The notes below the pieces were generated by a model, which was not told where the DNA came from, searched no databases, and worked only from the letters and a program-made list of their open reading frames with translations. The translations under genes were made by a program, and so were the position numbers. This document shows, in pieces, positions 54,782 through 64,000 of a DNA stretch of 64,000 nt. Origin of the DNA: Filosporella fistucella (taxonomy: Eukaryota; Ascomycota; Leotiomycetes; Helotiales). Where the stretch lies: assembly GCA_030077755.1 (NCBI GenBank), contig JAQJZZ010000017.1, positions 992,001-1,056,000 of the forward strand. The letters run 5' to 3'. Position 1 is the first letter of the stretch. Each line of letters starts with the position of its first letter.

Positions 54782-57700
54782 CTTACAGTCTTTAAGACGA
54801 GAGGTGGAATCCTCTACTGCTTCGAAGCAAGTTACTGCAGCTCAAGATCAGCAAGATGCAGCAGACAACGATCTGCAGTAGAACAAACCTTCGATCAAAC
54901 AATTGGAATTGGAAGACTTTTGCTTGCTTCAGGAAAGGCGTTGCTGCACGTAGGAACTGTGCTACTCGAGAGAATTGACCGACTGAGAAGTTGATGGAAC
55001 AAGTAGCGAGAGGAGTCTAGTAGATAGGAAGCTATCGAGCCAGATGGAGTTGTTGTGTAGAAGTTCTGATTGTGATGGACTGTTTGTGACGAAGAAGAAA
55101 GAAGTTGAAGAGCGCGAGGAAGGAAAGGAATCTTTATGGGTGCTTGCCCAGAAGGTGAAGTTTTGGGCAGGAGCTGCTGGAGGTGAAATCGTATAATCAG
55201 AAGGTTCGAAGATGTTGCGCTTTGCGAGTCGAGTGCCGAGAACAAAAGAGCAAGAGGCAGCGACCAGCCAGACCACCAGAAAACTTCAAACAATACCACC
55301 CAAGCCAAGTACAGAGTAAGGCGCGATACAACACACTCCAGATGAAATAAACAATACAATGAGCACAACTTCCCAACTCTACTCTTCTACAGCCGTGATG
55401 TGGTTGAGAATACTGATACTGACAGGCAGGCGTAGGTTGGACGCAGCAGCGCGGGGGGAACAAAGGCGTCTTTAAGGCGGGTCATCTATCTCTGCGGTGA
55501 TTTCTGCGCAGGTTGATCATGCATACAATACCTCTTCCGCCACTGCGCACCAACAAAAGTAAGGTGTTCTGCCACAGAATGATCTGCTGCACGCAATTGT
55601 CTCCAGTGCAAGGAACAATGCCTCCTCAAGCCATGTGCGGCCAGAGTTAACATCTCGCTGCACGCTTCCTACTTGAGATGAAATTGCTTCTGCCGGAAGA
55701 CAGCCATGGTTGTAAACCATCTGGGTACCTACTTTTTCTCTGTCTGCAGGGTCCAGATGACAGATACAATTGCTCCTCGAGACCAGTGGGGCAAAAGACT
55801 CTTTCTAGTGGATATGATATCTGATAGGAGAGTCACACAACTTGTAGACCCGGAGCTGATCATCTTACGCCTCTAGATATGTCTCCCGTTCAGATCATTC
55901 AAACACCAAAGCACCAGGATGAGAAAGCCACAGCTAGGCTACCCGATCAATGCCGAGATCAAGAATAAGCTCATCGTTTGAGTCAATCTTGATGGGAGAC
56001 GAGGTCACCGTGCCCGAACAGGTACAGTTGCGCCGCTGCTACATCTCAGTCAAACTGGCCACTCAGCTGTACCTTCCATTGGTGACCGTGAATAGTACCA
56101 GCCCCAGCGAGATACAGCAGACTTGTGTGGGAGAAGTGTTCTGGGATCTAAGGGTTCGCGGGATCAGCCCCAGGGTGAAGACCTTGCAATATCGATGTCG
56201 GTATTGCAGACCATATGGAGATGCTATATCAAGCCACACAAGAGTTGGAATTGCTGGGCCTGTTTCGTTTTTTGCTGTTGTTTGCTCCGTAGATTGTCCT
56301 TTGAAAGCCCCCAGGATATTTTCTCTCGAGATCCGGAAAGGCTTGAGACAAGCAAGATGGCATGGAGTCTCCTTGCAGGGTTTGAGTCCAGAGGATCGAT
56401 TCAGGACACTCCGAGAAAAAAGCAAAAGGTTCCATCCATCTTGATGTTGTGACTGGGCTGACGACGAAGAATCTAGAAAGCATTTTCCTTGAGGAAAGTG
56501 ATCAATCAAAGACGCAAAAGCTGATATATAACGGATATGACCAGCCTCCAAACAAATTAGTTGGGCCTTGAAAACGGTTCATTTGATCTCAAGAATCTGA
56601 CTCTCCCCAACGACGTTAGAAATCTTGACCGAGATCTGTCGTTAGCTAGCGGATGTGGGAGAGGATCTTGCAGGCGACCGGGGGTCTTTGGTGTGCTTTT
56701 GTGCCCCTTGCCTCCTCGCTAAAATGCCGAAATCCATGTTGGAACCCCCTTGCCCCTCTTTGAACCCACAGACCCAGGACAGTGTGTAGTGCAAAGCGGA
56801 AAAATGCTGTGGCTATTGTTCAAGAGACTCAACGCGACAAAGACATGCGTCCCAGTGCTGTACGATTTCTGATATCTCTCGTTTGCACATGGCAATTCTG
56901 ACCCATTCTTGCTCCTGTGCATCTCAACCCTTCCGGACAATTGTTCCCCGGACTGCCACCGAGGTGAATCAGCCACAGTAAAGCCCCTCACTAACCCTAT
57001 TGGTGCTTCTTGACTCATCGTCTCAACGAATCATTGCTGGCTGTTCGGTCCAAAGCTGAAGAGGAACATGGCATGGCAGTAGCTGCTGCAAACGAGGAGG
57101 CTCATTGAGAAAGCAGTTCAACGGGGATGGAGAGGAGTTCAGACCCTACTCCCTGGAGATGGGAACCTCAGCTCAAATTCCCAATGAAAGATTATTTCAG
57201 CTTCTAAAAGTTTTGAGTCGATCTCAAACAATGCAAGTACGGGATGGAATAAAAAAGCATTACCTGATCCTATCAGACTCTTTACTTCCACCTAGACAAC
57301 CTCCTAACTCTGCATGTGCGTCCACTCGTCCCCTCCTATTCCGCTGTCCTCGTGGGACAAACCATAGAAAAGGCCCTCCACTAGGCGGTAAGATCTCAAC
57401 GTCACAGATGAGAACAAGAAAAAGCAATTGTACGCTCCACTCCACAACCGCAGCAAACGACACTTATGAACAACCGCCATGACCGCCTGTCTGTGCACCC
57501 AAGAATCGAACCCCATTCTTCCTCTAGAAACCTCACCCTGCCAAAATCAACCATCCGAGTAAGTGCATCGCGAACAGACTTATAGATGAAGTTATTCGCA
57601 AGTGCTTCCTTATCAGGGATATGCCGGACGGACTGCAGCGAGCCCTGTTTGCAAGCTGCATTGGTCTCTAACGGTGGATCGTGGATCTTGCTCGATTGGC

Positions 57701-58534
57701 AGGGTGGATGAATCGGAGAGATCAGACGGGAACGCGGTTTGGAAGATTCGAATGGTGATCTGTGGTTTGAGTCCTTTGGTGGACAATAGGGCTGGTCCGG
57801 ACGAGTTTGGGTTAGTGGATGTTCGTGTATTACTGAGCACAGAGTGGACATCAAAGCCTCGTTCCAGTGAGAACCCCTGCTTCTCTTAGTGCCAGATCTT
57901 TCAATTGAGATCTGATACTTCTTAGACACTTTCCTTGGGCTACCTTTGGTGAACACACATTACAATTAGTAGGTGCACACATTATCACGTCTAAATCTAG
58001 AATCACTTTCTTTCAAGGCCAAAGACAGCAAGTATTTAAATCTTTTTACATCTCAATGCAGCGAATAAATCAAAGAACCACCCGAACTCTATGGAAGAAC
58101 AACTATCTTCATTGCAGAAATGCTCCTATGCCCTAAAAGTGACGACTGCAAGTGAATCCATCCATCCATCTAGCATTTCACCATTACCACTTGCCGCATT
58201 ATAAACGATTAAAATCATGAGCATGAAGCAAGCCAAACTCCGCCACAATGCGGAAGGAAATGGGAGAGGTGACTGATGATGTGGGTACGGGAGTGGTTGG
58301 AGCGGAGAGGAGGGATACAGATGAGATGTACCGCCACAATTCTGACCATGGTAGGATCTCCCATGTGTATGTTGGGTGTTTGCATGTTGTGGGGCTATTC
58401 TACTGAGAAGCCGATATCAGTAATTGTTTGCTTACGAGAAGTCTCATGTGCGGGCTCCCTTCCCCCCGAATCCACATCTCGTCTGCGGACTCGAGCAACC
58501 GCACAAACAAAGAAAGATATATGACGTACTAATT
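54782..58534. other. About 3.8 kb without a recognised gene
   Basis: The left part is probably the rest of the leader and promoter of the tandem-RRM gene. ORFs of 100-184 codons at 55950-56551 and 57105-57956 overlap each other on both strands, have no domains, and no splice pattern extends them. Long leaders are common for fungal regulatory genes, and an unspotted non-coding RNA or rapidly evolving gene is possible. A short (ATCC)n run lies at about 58157. Confidence 0.45.
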
Positions 58535-60658
58535 CTACGACCAGACGTCCTCCTGGTATTGGTTTGCGCTTCGCATACCCTTCACGATCTCCTCGGCCTT
58601 TGATTCTGGAATACCTCGCTGCTCGGCCATAATCTTGCCAAGAACCGTGTTCACTTCTCGTGCCATATTTGCGGCATCACCACAGACGTAGAAGTAGGCC
58701 TTTTGTAACAGAAGTTCGTTGACTTCCTTGGCATGCTCTTGCAATCGATGTTGGACATACACTTTCTTTGGTCCTTCTCTCGAGAATGCTGTGATCAAGG
58801 AGAAATTGTCTCCTAGAGCCTCCTTGTATTGCTAAAATTTGTTAATTACTGCAAGCAGTATGGACCTCGATACACATACCTTCCACTCATCAGAATATAG
58901 GAAATCTTCCGTCTGCTTTCGACAACCAAAGAACAGTAAAGTCTTGCCCACGTTTTCGCCAGCCTTCGCTTGAGCCGCTCGTTCTTGAACAAATCCACGG
59001 AATGGTGCCACACCTGTTCCTGGACCAACCATAATGATCGGTTTTGAAGGGTCTGATGGAAGCTTGAAGTTTGAGTGTCGGACATGTACAGGTACGTGAA
59101 CTCCATCGTATTTGTTTCTAGGGCCGGTAATGTCGTATGTCAAGCCATGAGGATCTGGGTGTGGATCGCCATGCTGTTTCTGCTTGAGTGCAAGCAAATA
59201 ATTGGTTGTGACACCCTTCAACGCATCCTCACGTCCTGGAATTTCCATTGACTCAACGACAGCAGTGATGGAAATCTTGTTCTTTTGCACCAGTGACGAT
59301 GAAGAAATGGAGTAGTATCTTGGCTGGACCTTGTTCAAGCCTTCGATGAAAGCCGAAAATGGGATTTCAGTCCACTTCTCCTTTGACACTGCCTGCAGTG
59401 CTTGCGCAATATTTAGATACTGATTGCTGATCTTTTGGTGGAAATAGTCCTTGTCGCTTCCGAGCTTCGCCATCTCAGCCTTTGCATCTTCAGATGGGGC
59501 AAAAGGTGCCAAAGTGGCAATAAATTGTCGAGATACAGGAGCACAGATTTCCATGTGATAACGAACAATTGCATCGTAAGTAGTTGGGGTTGGGAATGGA
59601 ACCTTGGCTGTGGCATCAAGGGCTTTAACGCTAATAACACTGTCTCGCTTGTCGGTGAGACCAGTGATGTTAAGGAATCTATCAACCTCCTTTCCGGCAT
59701 TGGTAGGCCAGACTGCAATATGATCTCCGGTTTGGTAACTCAGGTTTGACTTGCTGATATCGATTTCCATGTGCAGGCAGTTTCTGTCTTTGACTGTGAA
59801 GATCTCTCGGGACTCCACAATTGGAGCGATATATGGATTATGAGCGTTGAATGGGCCTTTCGAGCTACCTTCCAGATGCATTTTGTTTGGCTCGCCAAGA
59901 TATACCTCGGGCGATTCTTTGGTTAGGCCTTCTCGTTCGGTGATTGCGAAGACTGGCTCGTAGACCGCCTCTCGTTCTTCCAAACCCATCTTCTCTGCCA
60001 AATCAGTCCACATTGGATCCTTCCAGGCCAAAAAGTCTTCTTCCATGGTACCAGCTCCATCGTCTCCCTCTCCAGCAGCTCCGATTCTTGTCGCTCCAAG
60101 CTTTTCCAATGCTTTGGTAACGTTTCGGACCATAGAATTGTAATGCTCGTAGGTATTGTTTCCTAACCCGAAGGCCACGAACTTCAAATTCTCGAGTGGT
60201 GGATCAGCTGCATTTGAAAAGGATACATCCTCCCCTGTGATAAATTCGTAGAAGTCGACAGCGTTATCTGTAGGCTCACCCTCTCCATAAGTTGCAAGTA
60301 CGAACATGGCTATCTTGTCATCACCGAGTGTATCAAGATTTTCGTAGTCGTACTCCTCTAAATCTGCAACCATTGTCTCCAAACCAAATCTGCTCTTGCC
60401 CTCTTTTGCCAGCCTCGAGGCGTAATCTTCTGCTGTGCCAGTCTGTGAACCATAAAAGATCACGCAATTTTTGCCTGACTCCTCCATCTTCTCCACGATA
60501 TTCCTCGTCTTCCCCGGTTTGTTTCCATTGACGTTTGCATAGCTATTCGCATATGGGTCTTTTGTGACGCCCCAATATGTCCCTTTCGTAAAGTAGGCAG
60601 CAGTTCCTAATAGAAGGACTGCGAGGACAATAATGTCCAAAGTGTCAAGTTGCGCCAT
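58535..60658 (-). CDS. NADPH-cytochrome P450 reductase
   Basis: Endoplasmic-reticulum flavoprotein of 691 residues that passes electrons from NADPH via FAD and FMN to cytochromes P450, for example for ergosterol synthesis. Exon 1 is 60658-58880 and exon 2 is 58831-58535 (intron 48 nt, GTATGT...TTTTAG). An N-terminal anchor (about 7-25, DIIVLAVLLLGTAAYF) precedes the flavodoxin domain (FYGSQTGTAEDYA, ATYGEGEPTDN, FGLGNNTYEHYN). The connecting/FAD domain has RYYSISSSS and GVTTNYLL. The NADPH domain has VGPGTGVAPFRGFVQER, FFGCRK and YFYVCGDAANM. It ends with the conserved aromatic pair position, here EDVWS. I chose MAQLDTLD because upstream residues lack family character. Confidence 0.97.
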
Positions 60659-62246
60659 TGGTGGGGGAAAACCGAGGAACTGCGATCGAACGAGTTGTAG
60701 TTCAGCAAAGGAGAAGGGGAGTTTCCCAAATCCAAGATATTTCCAAGGCAGTGCTTGTGTGTAACTGTTTGGGCAAGCTGCGGCGGATTCGAAATTGCTA
60801 GTGTTGCTGTCTGACTGTGTAATCCTAATGAACACGCAGCTGAAATCCGAGTCGAGATAAATAAACGTTATCAAAGCTGGCAAAGGCGGCCACCGGAGCC
60901 GATTGGCAAAGACACAAGATAATTATTAGTGCGGTGTAACACAGTAAGCAGACGAATGGAGAATGTCAAATGGCTTTTCGTCAGTATGTATGCTTATGTT
61001 CTTCATCAGAGAGGAACAATTTTTTATGCAGTTATTTATTGACCTTTCTTGCCTTTTATTTCTACTGTAGCCGGCTTCTTTACCACGGCGCGCAGGGTTG
61101 AGACGGAATCCGCTCGGCATCATGGACAGGAGGGTGAAGAGCGAAAACGAGCATAATTTTTAGGGGATGCGGTCTCTTTCCGCACCAGAATACAGTTCGA
61201 GGCAAGTGATGATTCCTTCATGTCTTCCATCTGATTCTCCACTGTATACACTTCAACATGAAATAGTGGCGAGTTACACGGCGGCAATTCATGATGATAT
61301 CTTTGGGATCCAATTCCGCTGTTTCGTTGCACGATACCACCACATTCTTGTGGTCAAGCTGGACAGCTTGTTTCGTTTCATTTCTATTCGCTGAGACTTA
61401 AGAAGTCCTTGCCCATGTTTCGAAGCGCACATGTCAGGCCAAAGTCGGATCCAATAAACCGGCCGATCGACTCTATTCTTATATACTGTAGACACCAGGT
61501 TTCCAATGTGATGCTTGTACAGACCTTTGAACACAATCAATATCCTCCAACCACTCCCTTGCCACCTGTGGCATTTATCGAACTGGAAAAAGGATTCTAT
61601 CAAGAGCCAACTGGTGGGAGGTTTCATATTCTACACAACTTGAAGAAGCAAAAGAACAAAACTCAAGCTAAACGTCCCAAATAATGAGAGATTCCCGACT
61701 GCGAGACCCGAGGGAGGGGATGCATGGCTTGGCAGTCTGGCTTCTCCGATTTTTCTCGACGGTACTTGAAGAGGCAAGTCTTCGGGGAGGTATGAAAAAG
61801 GGGAAACGTACCGGCGGCATATCAACTTACCCTTCTTCATCATATCTGGGAGTCGACCTGTGTGAGCTGTGATCTAGAGCAAAGAAGCATGCAGAACAAA
61901 TGGAAGCCCACAGCACTCTCCGGATGTACTGTACCTCCTACCTTCCTGTACACTTCCTCGGACGCCTTGCCACATCACTGTCTAGGTACATACTACTACC
62001 TCACAAAAGACATCAATCACATCACACACGGGTGAGAATAGTGACAAGAATGGACTGCTTGCTCGAGCCTATTGATGCACCTCGACTGGGATTGCAGGCG
62101 CTGTGACTGTCTATTGGCCTCAGCTCAATTACAAAATGATTTATGCTCAATTGCGGTGAGCATCGCAACCACAGAGAAGCAATCCTCAATTCTCACTCAT
62201 ATACCACCCGTGATGCACCACGATTCCTGAAGCCTCTTTCCCCAAG
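60659..62246. other. 1.6 kb spacer between divergent genes
   Basis: Holds promoters and leaders of the P450 reductase gene (left) and of the Mor2/Pag1 gene (right). The ORFs here are short and domain-free. An 11 bp A/G-rich stretch near 61640 is the only compositional oddity. Confidence 0.45.
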
Positions 62247-64000
62247 ATGGCTACAACACCCAACTCTGATTGCCACCCCCGTTCTGCTGATCTGCAAACC
62301 CCTGGCACGTGATCCGATCTCTGCATCGCGGTAAAATGAGTTAGTCCCGTTTCAAGCACCCCTCTACCAAGAACTATTGAACTTATTTCGAGCCTCCTCT
62401 TCTGAGCCATACCTAGCTGTCCATATCCTTGCTGACTATTGTCTCGAAAGGTCAATCACAAGACAGCTTGGGCGAGAGATTGACGAACACTTTCTCCCCA
62501 ATCGACTTCGACGTTTGGAATGCGACCCTGAAACCTTCCACGACTCCAACCTTTGCGAGATTCGGACCGGACGCACGAGAGCCTCCTCCAAGCCAGATTT
62601 CTCCATTTACTACCCGATTTGCGCCCTCAGACCTACAGTCGCAACCCTCCAACCTTTCGCCGCGACTCCTGTCCGGTGGCAGGCTGAGCGACTCGAAAAG
62701 TCACCATCGACAAACCAGTATTGTCCATGGCATACAGCATTCTAGGAATGGGAGCTACGCCAGTTCTACGTCCAGTCCGCTGAGCCCACAGATGATAATT
62801 GCAGCTGGTACAGAGAGGTCAGATGCATCCAGTATGGGCGATTCAACCTTTGCTCCCAATTTCTCGGGCATGAACAGCGGAGCGTCGTTCAGCTCGAGTT
62901 CGACAGCAGTACCAGATCACACCCAGAATGGCGGAGAGAATGGCAGCCATAGTTTGACACAGAGGAGGGTGGAACGAATGCACAGTGGGAGGAGTAGCAG
63001 GGACCATCGCCATCATCATTCACATTCCAGACATCATCATAAAGAGGAGCTTAAGACAGTTGGCGAATATGCGCTGCATGTACTGTTCACATCAGTCAGT
63101 CTTTCCACCAATTCTTATCAGGGCTGTTGTAATAATTATTTTCCAGTTCATTGCTCAAGCCGAAGAGAAAATCAGTCAATGTATAACTATACCACTAGAT
63201 CCTGAACCACAGATAGAACAAATATGCGGTCCAGGTGTAGATCCAACCTTCGACCAGCTGATATCAGCCCTGGGTCATATCGCAAGTCAAAAACCCAAAC
63301 CTCTGATTGATTCGATGATGCTATGGCGCAAGAACAAAAGTGATGCTGCAAGTGAAGCTCGGAGTCAGCTCCAGGCTCAACAACAGGTATGCTTGTTCCC
63401 ACCAAAATACTCGTCGTATACTTATCGCTGTTCGTACAGTCTCGACCAGGACTTCCTGGCCAAATGATCCGAAGAAATACAGAGCCTCCTCATATGATAC
63501 AGGATGATCCCATGTCTCCTAATGTCCAACCTACAATTGCCGCACGTCAAGAATTTGTCGCACAAGCCGAACGTCGTTCAACCGCATCGATATACATACT
63601 TTGTCGAGTTTTGATGGAAGTTATTGGTCAAAGTACATTGCAATGTATTACTCCCGAGATGGAAGAAAAACTGGAGGGTATAATTTTCGGCCAGCTGAAG
63701 ATCGCTGATGCGGATCAACTCAATAACTCTCCCCTGAAGATGGCAAATTGGTTTTTGTTTAGCCAGCTTCTTGGCGTTATGAGCGAAATTAATTTCGAGA
63801 GTGTTGCAGATAGATTTATAGCCGATCTTGAAAAGTCGCAAAAGGATATGATCATGAAAGGGCCAAACAACCAAGAAATTGAAGGTAGAATGGAGCTTGT
63901 TCTTGGAGGAATGAAGCATCTTCGAATCAAGGTATATCCGGAAGATGCGTGGGATCAGTCTTGCGATTTTATGATCTCCCTGGGACGATTCTTCGCCCGA
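62247..64000 (+). CDS. Cell morphogenesis protein, Mor2/Pag1/Furry family (5' part)
   Basis: N-terminal part of a very large scaffold of the Furry/Tao3(Pag1)/Mor2 family, which controls polarised growth through the NDR kinase (RAM/MOR) network. It continues past the window edge. A likely start is ATG 62247 (MATTPNSD...), spliced from a GT donor at about 62307 to the CAG ending 62466; this first exon is my least certain choice. The frame then runs 62467-63094, 63147-63386 and 63440 to the edge; these two introns are GT-AG (52 and 53 nt). Residues up to about 230 are Ser/Pro/His-rich, with HHHSHSRHHH. The conserved N-terminal domain follows (GEYALHVLFTSFIAQAEEKISQC...DPTFDQLISALGHIA; then QAERRSTASIYILCRVLMEVIGQ). 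Confidence 0.85.

Noticed and set aside
55950..56551. Overlapping ORFs of 109-164 codons on both strands
   Set aside because: Mutual overlap with no domain or codon-pattern support.
57402..57956. 184-codon minus-strand ORF
   Set aside because: The longest ORF in the gene-poor interval, but no recognisable motif, no signal peptide, and plus-strand ORFs cover the same bases.
1..64000. CRISPR arrays, phage, bacterial operons, intact transposons
   Set aside because: No regularly spaced repeat-spacer structure, no transposase or reverse transcriptase, and spliced eukaryotic genes throughout.

Overview
This is a 64 kb window of nuclear DNA from a filamentous ascomycete (Pezizomycotina). The reasons are: roughly twenty protein genes on both strands, most broken by 45-270 nt introns with GT-AG ends and CTAAC or CTGAC branch sites; a tRNA-Tyr with a 16 nt intron; a C2H2 plus fungal-specific transcription factor; and orthologues of MLH1, RPN1, RIO2, CPR1 and Mor2/Pag1. 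The gene set would suit a plant-associated Leotiomycete, but that class assignment is inference. Exon coordinates below were derived by hand from splice signals, reading-frame arithmetic and protein-family conservation.

Layout. 1-5.3 kb: the 3' end of a GH78 alpha-L-rhamnosidase, then a two-finger C2H2 transcription factor. 5.3-7.7 kb: no supported gene, but an array of degenerate repeats of about 93 bp, each carrying a small palindrome. 7.7-8.6 kb: an intronless secreted protein of the bacterial SsuA/NMT1 solute-binding family, a horizontal-transfer candidate. 9.6-11.9 kb: a DUF4139 protein. 12.6 kb: tRNA-Tyr. 13.5-21.8 kb: a carbohydrate-utilisation block made of an MFS sugar transporter and a GH95 alpha-L-fucosidase (divergent), a GH1 beta-glucosidase (convergent with GH95) and an SGNH/GDSL esterase. 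22.4-26.2 kb: a cysteine-rich membrane protein and a carboxypeptidase S. 26.5-31.2 kb: an Hst3/4-type sirtuin and an unrecognised three-exon protein. 31.8-42.7 kb: an NTF2-FMO flavin monooxygenase, a MATE transporter, a small DUF202 membrane protein and a ten-exon secreted GMC oxidoreductase. 43.2-54.5 kb: housekeeping genes (PflA-like radical SAM protein, MLH1, RPN1, RIO2) and a tandem-RRM protein. 54.5-58.5 kb: a 4 kb stretch with no recognisable gene beyond a probable long leader. 58.5-64 kb: NADPH-cytochrome P450 reductase and the 5' part of the cell-morphogenesis gene Mor2/Pag1, which runs off the window.

How they fit together. GH78, GH95, GH1, the esterase and the sugar porter could jointly release and import rhamnose, fucose and glucose from plant glycans or glycosides. 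The remaining genes look like independent cellular functions. There is no PKS, NRPS or terpene-synthase core gene, so no classical secondary-metabolite cluster. I found no defence system, virus or intact transposon. The most unusual items are the palindromic repeat array, the fungal SsuA-like gene, an in-frame GC-AG intron in the DUF202 gene, an anomalous splice in carboxypeptidase S, an esterase whose first coding exon is only ATG, and a GMC oxidoreductase with a 190-residue Ser/Thr-rich tail.
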